A stretch of 64,000 bases of DNA, taken from the NCBI RefSeq assembly GCF_000156375.1, contig NZ_DS996355.1, positions 191,325 through 255,324 of the forward strand, written 5' to 3'. The stretch is from Desulfovibrio piger ATCC 29098 (lineage in GTDB: Bacteria > Desulfobacterota > Desulfovibrionia > Desulfovibrionales > Desulfovibrionaceae). The number at the start of each line of letters is the position of its first letter. Position 1 is the stretch's first letter. The position numbers and the translations under genes were made by a program. The notes beneath the pieces are model-generated. The model had not been told where the DNA came from. It saw nothing but the letters and a program-made list of their open reading frames with translations, and ran no database searches. Positions 8,014 through 16,618 of this stretch are shown here, piece by piece.

Positions 8014-8999
8014 CAGGCAGCCAGCGTTGTGCCGTCTTCCTCCTGGCCATGGGCGAAGATGTGGCTGCGGACATGCTGGGCGGCATGCAGCGGCAGGAGG
8101 TGGCCCGGATAACGGAAGCCATGGCCAGTCTGCCGCACGTCCCCGAAAGCGAGGTGCGGGCCATCTTGCGGGAAGCCCGGGTATTCCTTGACACGCAGGC
8201 TGACGGCATCTGTGCGGACAAGGCACTGGCCGGACGTCTGCTGACGCATTGCCTTGGCGAGCGTGAGGCACGGGAGACCATGCGCGCCTGGGGCCCGGCG
8301 GACGCGGCGCGGCCGTTCGAATCGCTGGAGCGGATGCGCCCGGGTCAGCTCTATCAACTGCTGCGTCAGGAACATCCCCAGACGTTGGCGCTGGTCCTCG
8401 GTCATCTTTCCGCTTCCCAGGCGGCGGGCCTGCTCATGCGCCTGCCTACAGACATGCGCTCTCTGCTGCTGGAACATATCGGCGGACTGACGCCGGTAGA
8501 TGCGGACATACTGGATGAGGTGGACAGCGTGCTTGCCCGGCAGGCTGCGGAAAAATCAGCACAGGACTGGCGCCCCGGCCTGCAGGTGGCAGCAGAGATC
8601 GTGGCGGCGGCGGGCAAGGATGCGGGCAGGGAGCTGCTGGCCGATCTGGAACGGCAAGATTCCCGCTTGCCGGCACTGCTGGGCAGGATGGTGCATTGTC
8701 CTGAGGACTGTTTGCAGCTGGAAGACGGTCTGCTGGAAGAGGCGCTGGAGGAAACTTCCGGTGAAGCTCTGGCCGGGCTCCTGAGCAGCTGTGGGCCTGC
8801 CGTACGCGAGGCCCTGCTGGAGCGTGTGCCGGAGGCACGGCGTCCTGTCATCGAGCGGCGTCTTCGTGATGAGGGGCCGCCCGTCAGCCAGTCGGTGGCA
8901 TACCGTGAAGAATTTTTGCGCCGCGTGCGGCATCTGCAGGCGGAGCGCATGCAGGCTGATCTGGATGCGGCAAAAGCCGCCGAGAGGGCCGAAGCATGA
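8004..8999 (+). CDS. Divergent FliG-like switch protein
   Basis: The 331-residue length is normal for FliG. The N-terminal domain (1-90) starts with the FliG-like SQRCAVFLLAMGEDVAADML. The middle domain keeps the FliM-contact motif EHPQ at 123-126 within LLRQEHPQTLALVLGHL. The C-terminal domain aligns without gaps to the FliG torque helix region (LLEEALEETSGEALAGLL, then VIERRLRDEGPPVS), but the charged residues that face the stator are changed: the Lys of ALKG is Ser and the RDDL aspartates are Arg-Arg. It is translationally coupled to the FliF-like gene. It may form a ring cap without supporting rotation. No MotA, MotB, FliM or export genes are nearby. Confidence 0.8.
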   Translation: MQLTGSQRCAVFLLAMGEDVAADMLGGMQRQEVARITEAMASLPHVPESEVRAILREARVFLDTQADGICADKALAGRLLTHCLGEREARETMRAWGPADAARPFESLERMRPGQLYQLLRQEHPQTLALVLGHLSASQAAGLLMRLPTDMRSLLLEHIGGLTPVDADILDEVDSVLARQAAEKSAQDWRPGLQVAAEIVAAAGKDAGRELLADLERQDSRLPALLGRMVHCPEDCLQLEDGLLEEALEETSGEALAGLLSSCGPAVREALLERVPEARRPVIERRLRDEGPPVSQSVAYREEFLRRVRHLQAERMQADLDAAKAAERAEA

Positions 9000-9035
9000 A
9001 AAAGAGCCCGGAAGACATCTTCCGGGCTCTTTTTT
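9000..9035. terminator. Bidirectional terminator between fliG-like and ykgJ-like genes
   Basis: Near-perfect 14-bp arms (AAGAGCCCGGAAGA and TCTTCCGGGCTCTT) around a CA loop, with A and T runs at both ends, immediately follow the FliG-like stop codon. It serves both convergent transcripts. Confidence 0.88.
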
Positions 9036-9051
9036 CAAACTGTTCGCGCGA

Positions 9052-9501
9052 TCATTTGTCCAGGATCAGGGCGTTGGCCTCGCAGCTACGGTCATTGGCC
9101 AGCAGGCCATTTTCCTGCAGATAGCGCTTGCCCTGGGCGGCAAAGTCGGCATGGCTGATCTCTTTGGGGATGCCGGGACAAAAATCCTTGGCCAGATGCA
9201 GGCTGACGGGATCTTCTATGTTGCCCCGGAAAAAGGGCCAGGCTTTGCAGATGGAAGGTTTGCCCTCATGGACGATGCAGCCCTTGCCTTCCCGGAAAAA
9301 GATGCAGTAGCCGTCCTCACCCACGCGGATCTTGAGCTTTGTCCCTACATATTCCCCGAACCGGCGTATCACCTCTTCCTCTTCCATGCAGAGGGTGGCA
9401 CAAAGCCGCTTCAGGTCGGAGGGGCTGACGACAATACCGCCTTTCCCCTTGCAGCAATGGCCGCACATCTTACAGGAAAAGGCCTGGGTTTCTTGGCTCA
9501 T
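9052..9501 (-). CDS. YkgJ-family cysteine-cluster protein
   Basis: Small cytoplasmic protein of 149 residues with the family's CxxCGxCC cluster (CKMCGHCC near residues 10-17). Three more conserved positions follow: the Cys of KGCIVHEG, the Cys of PSICKAWPFF, and a Cys near DFCPG. The family is predicted to hold a zinc ion or iron-sulfur cluster; no biochemical role is firmly established. The start was chosen at the ATG following GAGGA by 8 nt. It lies 16 bp after the CoA-binding gene in the same direction, so the two form an operon. Confidence 0.82.
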   Translation of the reverse strand: MSQETQAFSCKMCGHCCKGKGGIVVSPSDLKRLCATLCMEEEEVIRRFGEYVGTKLKIRVGEDGYCIFFREGKGCIVHEGKPSICKAWPFFRGNIEDPVSLHLAKDFCPGIPKEISHADFAAQGKRYLQENGLLANDRSCEANALILDK

Positions 9502-9517
9502 TTCGATATCCTCAGGA

Positions 9518-9937
9518 TTATTTTTGCAAAGTGAGCAGGCGGGCATGTTCGACCATGAGACAAAGGTCTTCCACCACCAGGATCTGTTCAGGCTCCAGCA
9601 AAGCCCGTGCCTCGGCAGAGCGGATGCCTTCCTGCATCCAGAAGCAGAGGGGCTTCCAGGGCAGGGCCAGCACTTCCTGCGCATGGGCGGGGCAGTACTG
9701 GGGAGCGCGGAAAAGGTCGATGATGTCCACCGGCTGGGGCAGGGACGCCAGATCGGGATAGGCCGTCAGGCCCCAGACGGTCTTGCGGACGGGATGCACC
9801 GGAAAGATGGTGTAGCCCTTGTCCAGCAGGTAGCGGCCCACTTTGTCCACGGGCTGCCCGGCTTTGTCCTTGGCGCCTACGATGGCGATGCTGCGGGATC
9901 GCTGGAGTACGTCCCGGATGGCGGTAAATGAAAGCAT
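9518..9937 (-). CDS. CoA-binding domain protein (YccU type)
   Basis: Single Rossmann-fold CoA-binding protein of about 139 residues. The nucleotide-binding start SIAIVGAKDKAGQPVDKVGRYL and the later PVHPVRKTVWGL and VDIIDLFRAP segments match the CoA_binding_2 family, which resembles the alpha subunit of succinyl-CoA synthetase without its ligase parts. The role is unknown in all bacteria. I chose the ATG at 9937 because GGAGG precedes it by 6 nt; ATGs at 9949 and 9967 are alternatives. It is the first gene of the pair with ykgJ. Confidence 0.85.
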   Translation of the reverse strand: MLSFTAIRDVLQRSRSIAIVGAKDKAGQPVDKVGRYLLDKGYTIFPVHPVRKTVWGLTAYPDLASLPQPVDIIDLFRAPQYCPAHAQEVLALPWKPLCFWMQEGIRSAEARALLEPEQILVVEDLCLMVEHARLLTLQK

Positions 9938-10060
9938 CCTTGCCTCCATAAGGGATTGCCCCGGCATGGCCGACAGGGGAAGACGAATATACGGGCTGAC
10001 AGGGACAAGTGCAAGTCTGGGCCCGGACTTGGTGGAAACTTTGTCCCTGCCATGGAATCA

Positions 10061-12079
10061 TCAGGCCCGGGAGGCCTCCTGCGCGGTCGCAGCCGCGGGG
10101 GTGGCGGGGGCTGCACAGATGACCGGCTTGACGGCAAAGAGCTTGTCCGTTTTGCCGAACAGGTAGAGCAGGTCCCCGGCTTCCATGACGAAGTCGGCAG
10201 GCGGGGAGGCCATCACCTCCTGTTCGCTGCGGGCCACGGCCACCACGGTCACGGCATATTCCCGGCGCAGATTGCTCTGGGCAAGGCTGAGGCCGCACAA
10301 GGGGGAGCCTGCCTCCAGACGCATGGTCTGCACGCCCATTTCGGGCAGGCGGCTGGCCACGCTTTCCAGACTGTCCGCGGCGCTGCTCATGCGCCGGATC
10401 ATGCGGTAGTTCTGCTGGCGCAGGCGGGCGGAGAATGCGTCGATGTCCTGACGGGGCACCAGATACTGGGTCAGTACCTGGTTGAACACCTCGATGGAGG
10501 TCTCGAATTCCTCGGCGATGACCACATTGGCCCCCAGACGGCGCAACGGGGCGACCTCGGTGATGAACCGGGTACGGGCCACGATATAGAGGTCGGGGTT
10601 CATGCGCCGGGCCTCCAGGGTGATGGCACGCACGGCCGCCGGATCGGAGATGATGATGGCCAGGACACGGGCCGTATAGACGCCCAGATGCTCAAGGATG
10701 ACAGGCTGGGAGGCATCCCCGTGCGAGATGGGTTCCTTGTTCTTGTAGCGGCTCACGGTCTCGGGGTTCATTTCCAGGATGGTGTAGGGGATGCCGGATT
10801 CCTTGGCCACCTGGGCCAGATGCTTGCCGCTGATGCCGAAGCCCACGATGATGAGATGATCCTTGAGGGTGCTGGCCTTTTGCTGTTCTTCTTCCGGGCT
10901 GGAGGCTTCCTTGCCGCGTCCTTTGGTCAGCAGGGCAGCGGCGCGGGGCGCCAGATTGATGAGGAAGGGCGTGAGCATCATGGTGATGACGCTCAAGGCC
11001 AGGAAGGACTGGTAGCCGATATCGTTGAGCAGACCGGCGGCCAGACCGGAGGCGGCCAGCACGAAGGAGAATTCCCCGACCTGCGCGAGGCTGAGGGAAG
11101 TCTGGATGGCCGTGCGCAGCGGGTAGCCCTGCACCAGGACGGCGGGCATGGTCAGCAGGCTCTTGATCAGGATGAACAGCAGGGTATTGAACAGGATGGC
11201 CCAGATATGCTGGAGGAAGAAGGAGAGGTCCAGCATCATGCCGACGGAGATGAAGAACAGGCTCATGAACACGTCACGGTAGGGCATGATGCCCGAGATG
11301 ACGCTCATGCTGTACTGGGAACGGGCCAGCATCAGGCCCGCCAGGAAGGCGCCCAGCGAGAGGGAAAGGCCCAGACTGTGGGTCAGCAGGGCCATGCCGA
11401 AACAGGTGCCCAGGGTCGAAAGGAAAAGCAGCTCGCGCGAGCGGGTGCGCATGACCGCTTCCATGAAGCGGTTGAGGCCCAGGTGCGCGGCCAGCAATAC
11501 GGCCCCGAGGATGCCCCCCACCTTCAGTACCGACAGCAGCATGTCCAGGGCCGCCATGTGGAACTGACCGGACAGCAGGGGCACGCAGAGCATCATGGGC
11601 GCGACCATGATGTCCTGGAAAACGAGGATGGCCAGAGAAAGGCGCCCCGTCGGGGTACTGGTGATCCCTTTCTGCTGGAAGATCTGCAAGACGATGGCCG
11701 AAGAGGAAAGGGCCACGAGGCAGCCCCAGAAGATGCCGCTGGACAGGCTGGTCCCGTCCAAAAGGGCGGTGAGCCCGGCTATGGCCAGAACCGTCAGACC
11801 GATCTGCAGGCTGCCCCCCAGGAACACGGGACGTTTCAGGCGGCTCAGGGCCTCGCCGGACAGTTCCATGCCGATGGTGAACAGCAGCATGGCCACGCCC
11901 AGTTCCGCCACATCGCTGATGGACTGGCTGTCCACGATGCCCAGCAGGGAAGGCCCGCACAACACACCGGTCAGCAAAAATCCTACGGTTGCCGTCAGCT
12001 TTATCTTGTTGCATACAAGGTTGACGACGATGGAAAGCAGGAAAATGATGACCAGTTCATCGAGCAGTTCAAAATGCAT
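10061..12079 (-). CDS. Kef-type K+/H+ antiporter with TrkA domains
   Basis: Monovalent cation:proton antiporter-2 protein, 672 residues. The first 390 or so form a 12-helix CPA2 exchanger, with the conserved LVFQDIMVAP motif in the middle. The RCK domain TrkA-N begins near residue 410 with the Rossmann motif HLIIVGFGISGKHLA, and a TrkA-C domain closes the protein (ending in LLYLFGKTDKL). The likely job is ligand-gated K+ (or Na+) efflux for pH or electrophile protection. No KefF/KefG ancillary subunit is adjacent, but a nitroreductase is divergent from it. The ATG at 12079 follows GGAGGT. Confidence 0.9.
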   Translation of the reverse strand: MHFELLDELVIIFLLSIVVNLVCNKIKLTATVGFLLTGVLCGPSLLGIVDSQSISDVAELGVAMLLFTIGMELSGEALSRLKRPVFLGGSLQIGLTVLAIAGLTALLDGTSLSSGIFWGCLVALSSSAIVLQIFQQKGITSTPTGRLSLAILVFQDIMVAPMMLCVPLLSGQFHMAALDMLLSVLKVGGILGAVLLAAHLGLNRFMEAVMRTRSRELLFLSTLGTCFGMALLTHSLGLSLSLGAFLAGLMLARSQYSMSVISGIMPYRDVFMSLFFISVGMMLDLSFFLQHIWAILFNTLLFILIKSLLTMPAVLVQGYPLRTAIQTSLSLAQVGEFSFVLAASGLAAGLLNDIGYQSFLALSVITMMLTPFLINLAPRAAALLTKGRGKEASSPEEEQQKASTLKDHLIIVGFGISGKHLAQVAKESGIPYTILEMNPETVSRYKNKEPISHGDASQPVILEHLGVYTARVLAIIISDPAAVRAITLEARRMNPDLYIVARTRFITEVAPLRRLGANVVIAEEFETSIEVFNQVLTQYLVPRQDIDAFSARLRQQNYRMIRRMSSAADSLESVASRLPEMGVQTMRLEAGSPLCGLSLAQSNLRREYAVTVVAVARSEQEVMASPPADFVMEAGDLLYLFGKTDKLFAVKPVICAAPATPAAATAQEASRA

Positions 12080-12198
12080 TTGTACCTCCGGGGCAGGTGC
12101 GAACCCGCACGGCATGCGTCGGTCCCGGACCGGCTGGGCACGCCGTTTGCAGGGGAGCCATCATAAAAAAAGGCGGCCAAAGCCGCAAGGGAGTACTT

Positions 12199-12708
12199 AT
12201 GGACTTGTTTGAAGCGATCAAGACCCGGCGCAGCATCCGTTCCTTTACCGAGGAGCCCGTCAGCCAGGAAGACATGGACCGCATGCTGGAGGCCGCCATG
12301 TGCGCCCCCAGCGCCAACAACCGCCAGCTTTGGCATTTTGTCGTGATCCGTGACCGTGAGATGCTGCGCAAGGTGGCGGAGGTCCATCCCTATGCCAAAA
12401 TGGCGGCAGGCGCGGCCGCGGCCGTCATCATCTGCGCCGATCTAAATGAAGAGAAGACCCCCGGGTTCTGGGTCCAGGATTGTTCGGCGGCCACGCAGAA
12501 CTTCATGCTGGCGGCGCGTGCCCTGAACATCGGCACGGTCTGGTGCGGTCTGCACCCCATCGAAGACAGGGCCCGGCCGTTCCGCGAGATCTTCCACATG
12601 CCGGACAACATCCGCCCCCTGAGCCTGATCGTGCTTGGGCATACGGATCAGGAATTCAAGGCTCAGGAACGCTTCCGTGCCGAACGCGTCCATAACGAGG
12701 ACTGGTAG
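12199..12708 (+). CDS. Nitroreductase-family FMN oxidoreductase
   Basis: FMN-dependent NAD(P)H oxidoreductase, 169 residues, a short single-domain form. The N-terminal RRSIRSFTEEPV is the FMN-phosphate-binding motif, CAPSANNRQLW the second FMN contact, and NIGTVWCGLHP the C-terminal flavin-binding segment. Substrates of the family include nitroaromatics, quinones and flavins; this one cannot be assigned. The ATG follows AAGGGAG. It is divergent from the Kef-type antiporter (119 bp between starts) and convergent with gdhA, from which a strong terminator separates it. Confidence 0.88.
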   Translation: MDLFEAIKTRRSIRSFTEEPVSQEDMDRMLEAAMCAPSANNRQLWHFVVIRDREMLRKVAEVHPYAKMAAGAAAAVIICADLNEEKTPGFWVQDCSAATQNFMLAARALNIGTVWCGLHPIEDRARPFREIFHMPDNIRPLSLIVLGHTDQEFKAQERFRAERVHNEDW

Positions 12709-12740
12709 GCAGCTTCCCCGCGCGGAATCCCTGTTTGGGC

Positions 12741-12783
12741 AGCAATGAAAAAAGCCCGGCATGGCCGGGCTTTTTTCATTGCT
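12741..12783. terminator. Long bidirectional terminator between nitroreductase and gdhA
   Basis: A perfect 20-bp inverted repeat (AGCAATGAAAAAAGCCCGGC and its complement) with only ATG between the arms. A6 and T6 tracts flank the GC core, so it works for both convergent transcripts. Confidence 0.92.
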
Positions 12784-12798
12784 GTTTAGGAAGGAGCG

Positions 12799-14219
<1,421 letters not shown>

Positions 14220-14224
14220 AATTT

Positions 14225-14253
14225 TTTTTACGCAGTTTCTCCGAGCCTTGCAA
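14225..14253 (-). promoter_or_regulatory. Sigma-70-type promoter for gdhA
   Basis: On the minus strand TTGCAA (14253-14248) and TAAAAA (14230-14225) are 17 bp apart, matching the consensus at 5 of 6 and 4 of 6 positions. The leader would be about 70 nt. Confidence 0.5.
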
Positions 14254-14268
14254 TACGTTTTTCGGCGC

Positions 14269-15201
14269 TCAGTGGGAGTTTTCAGGGAGGCAGGCGTCGT
14301 GGCGGCGCATCCTTTTCAGGTCGCGGAGGGGCGGTTCGCCGAAGAGGCGCTTGTACTCACGATTGAACTGGGCCGTGCTTTCGTAGCCCACGGCCAGCCC
14401 GGCGCTGCCCGCGTCCATCTCGCCCGCCAGCATCAGACGCTGGGCTTCGTACAGGCGCAGGCGCTTGTGGTACTGCAACGGGCTCATGCCCGTGACTTCC
14501 TTGAAGTGACGGTGGAAGGTCGATGTGCCCATGTTGACCTGACGGGCCAGCTGGCTCACCAGCAGGGGCTTGCGATAGTTCTTGCGGAGCCAGTCCGTGG
14601 CCAGGGCGATGCTGTTGGCCTGGGTGCCGTGGGTATTGAGCTGTCGCAGCCCGGCCCCCTGAGGGCCGATGAGCAGCAGGTAGTGGATCTCGCGGATGAC
14701 CAGCGGCGCGAGGATGGGTATCCTTTCCGGCGTGTCCAGCAGGCGTGCCAGGCGCAGGAAGGCATCCAGCAGTTCAGGGCTGGTCGTGCCCAGGCTGACG
14801 CCGCTGTCCGGGCGGGCCGCAGGCGGGACGGCATCGGCCAGCTCCTTGACCATCTGCCCGGTCAGGCTCCTGTCCAGCTCCAGCGACATGGCCAGGAAGG
14901 GGTGGTCATGGCAGGCCTGGAGGACCCGGAAGGCGTTGGGCATGTCGATGCCCGTGACCAGGCACTGGCCTTCCCCGTAATGAATCTCCCGGTCCCCCAG
15001 CATGGCGATCTTTTCTCCCTGCACGATGATGGATGCCGAAGGTTTGCCAAGGCAGGTCGTGGTGGTGTGGCAGGTCTCGAGCCTGCGCATGACCAGTCCG
15101 GGCACGGGGCTGTCGTACGTGCCCGTGCGGGGCATGTGCCGGAGCAGGATCTCCTTGATGCGTGCATTGATGCGGAGCAGTTCAGCGTGCGGGTCGAGCA
15201 T
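14269..15201 (-). CDS. AraC-family regulator with AraC_N-type sensor domain
   Basis: Transcription factor of 310 residues. The first 190 form a cupin-like AraC_N effector domain (with VPGLVMRRLE and SASIIVQGEK), and the C-terminal 100 hold two helix-turn-helix motifs: LLVSQLARQVNMGTSTFHRHF and the second ending VGYESTAQFNREYKRLFG. Regulators with this N-terminal domain often sit beside flavodoxin, cupin and CMD-family redox genes; just such an operon lies 3.4 kb away (18.5-21.4 kb), so it is a plausible but unproven target. The ATG at 15201 follows TGAGGA. A promoter is visible at 15240-15268. Confidence 0.9.
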   Translation of the reverse strand: MLDPHAELLRINARIKEILLRHMPRTGTYDSPVPGLVMRRLETCHTTTTCLGKPSASIIVQGEKIAMLGDREIHYGEGQCLVTGIDMPNAFRVLQACHDHPFLAMSLELDRSLTGQMVKELADAVPPAARPDSGVSLGTTSPELLDAFLRLARLLDTPERIPILAPLVIREIHYLLLIGPQGAGLRQLNTHGTQANSIALATDWLRKNYRKPLLVSQLARQVNMGTSTFHRHFKEVTGMSPLQYHKRLRLYEAQRLMLAGEMDAGSAGLAVGYESTAQFNREYKRLFGEPPLRDLKRMRRHDACLPENSH

Positions 15202-15239
15202 GGGAACATCCTCAAAGGAAAAAGGCTGCAACAACTTTG

Positions 15240-15268
15240 AATATAAGCAAGTTCTCGTAGCCTGAACA
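15240..15268 (-). promoter_or_regulatory. Candidate promoter for the AraC-family gene
   Basis: On the minus strand TATATT (15245-15240) is a good -10 element, with TGTTCA 17 bp upstream as a weak -35. A weak -35 would fit a gene needing activation or autoregulation. Confidence 0.4.
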
Positions 15269-15513
15269 GCGGAAGAGAGGATCTGGCAAAAAAAGAGCAT
15301 AAATGTATCGCTTGTGAAGGCAGGCTGCCCGCTCACGCGTCACGGCACGGCGGAAAGACGGATCGGTGGAGCCGTGCGGCCAGCATGCCGGGCCGAACGT
15401 GCGCCGGCATGTGCCTTGCATATTGTCCGAAAGTTTTTTTTGGGGCAGAGTGGCCGTAAGCGACGTAAGTCCGGGCATCCCGTCCGGCTGCAAGTTCCTC
15501 AGGAGGAAGCATC
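15269..15513. other. Divergent intergenic region before tupA
   Basis: About 245 bp with no gene I can support. It holds a T-rich tract at about 15435-15442 and a CGTAAG direct repeat at about 15455-15470 (CGTAAGCGACGTAAG). The repeat is close enough to tupA to be an operator, but I cannot name a regulator. Confidence 0.35.
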
Positions 15514-16362
15514 ATGAAGTTTTCCCGTATGGCCAGTCTGGTCTGCCTGCTGTGCCTGTTCCCGTTCTCCATCCCCGTCCAGGCTGCGGACAGCCTGAAG
15601 ATCTCCAGCACCATCGGTCCGGTGGATGCCGGTATCCTGCCGCTGCTGGCCGATACCTTCAGTAAAAAAACCGGTATCGCCATCAGCATGGAAAAAGCCG
15701 GGACCGGCAAGACCCTGAAAAAGGCGGAGAGCGGGTCCTTCGACCTGGTGATGGTCCATGCCCGCAAGCTTGAGGATGCCTTTGTGGCCGCCGGTTTCGG
15801 CGTGGATCGCCGCGATGTCATGTACAATGACTTCGTCATCCTGGGCCCTGCCGGTGACCCGGCGGGCATCAAGGGCATGAAGAGCGCCGCCGAGGCCTTT
15901 GCCACCATCGCCAAGGCCGGTGTGCCCTTTGTCTCTCGCGGGGACAAGTCCGGTACCCATGTCAAGGAAATGGACATCTGGCAGGCTGCCGGCATCCAGC
16001 CCGCAGGCGCCTGGTATGAAGTCTATGCCGACGGCGCCAAGGGCAACAAGGCCACGACGCTGTATACGGACAAGAAGCAGGCCTACACCCTGATGGACCG
16101 TGCCACCTGGCTGACCCTCAAGGATACGGTCAAGGTCGTGCCTCTGGTGGAAAACGACCCCATCATGCTCAACCTCATCGCCATCATCCGGGTCAATCCC
16201 GACAAGTTCCCCCAGGTCCACAAGGATGCGGCCCTGAAGTTCGCGGACTGGCTGGTGGGCGATGAAGCCCAGACCATCATCCGTGATTTCGGCAAGGACA
16301 AGTACGGGCAGCCCCTGTTCTTCCCCAATTCCGACCAGTGGCGTGCCAAGCACGGCAAGTAA
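15514..16362 (+). CDS. tupA: Tungstate/molybdate-type periplasmic binding protein (TupA-like)
   Basis: Solute-binding protein of 282 residues with a Sec signal peptide (1-24, ending PVQA). It matches the TupA branch of oxyanion-binding proteins: the ligand-loop start KISSTIGPVDAGILPLLAD, a middle FVILGPAGDPAGI, and the signature SRGDKSGTHVKEMDIW near residues 147-162. The expected ligand is tungstate, needed by sulfate reducers for formate dehydrogenase. No TupB permease or TupC ATPase is adjacent, so it is an orphan here and must work with an ABC transporter encoded elsewhere. A strong AGGAGGA lies 6-7 nt before the ATG. Confidence 0.8.
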   Translation: MKFSRMASLVCLLCLFPFSIPVQAADSLKISSTIGPVDAGILPLLADTFSKKTGIAISMEKAGTGKTLKKAESGSFDLVMVHARKLEDAFVAAGFGVDRRDVMYNDFVILGPAGDPAGIKGMKSAAEAFATIAKAGVPFVSRGDKSGTHVKEMDIWQAAGIQPAGAWYEVYADGAKGNKATTLYTDKKQAYTLMDRATWLTLKDTVKVVPLVENDPIMLNLIAIIRVNPDKFPQVHKDAALKFADWLVGDEAQTIIRDFGKDKYGQPLFFPNSDQWRAKHGK

Positions 16363-16374
16363 TGCATGACGGCA

Positions 16375-16401
16375 GGGGAGCTTCCGCATACGGGGCTCCC
16401 C
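16375..16401 (+). terminator. Weak hairpin after tupA
   Basis: GGGGAGC pairs with GCTCCCC 13 bases later. No real U-tract follows, so it is a weak terminator or an mRNA 3'-end stabiliser. Confidence 0.35.
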
Positions 16402-16539
16402 GCCTTCCCTGCGCCGGAGGTCGTCAGAGCCCCGGTATAGCCTACGGGGAGGGAGTTCGCTCAGAAATCGCCGCAGACCATGAGGTATCGTTTGCGGGAG
16501 ATCCTTTTTTGCCTGCCTTGACCGGGCAGGCGGGATGCG

Positions 16540-16558
16540 TCACTATCGTTGGTAGTGA
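16540..16558. promoter_or_regulatory. Inverted repeat operator candidate upstream of lpdA
   Basis: TCACTA-tcgttgg-TAGTGA is a perfect 6-bp inverted repeat with a 7-bp spacer, 60 bp upstream of the lpdA start. A TTGACC lies just before it and TATATT just after (16578-16583), placing the repeat in the promoter region. The regulator is unknown. The rest of the 256-bp gap between tupA and lpdA shows nothing clear. Confidence 0.4.
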
Positions 16559-16618
16559 AATCAATAAAATTCAGTATATTGGCTGGCTAAATACCGATCA
16601 GCGCAACAGGAGGGATGC

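Noticed and set aside
9956..12166. 736-codon frame antisense to the Kef-type antiporter
   Set aside because: Rich in Gly, Gln and His with no domain; the opposite strand encodes a complete CPA2/TrkA protein.
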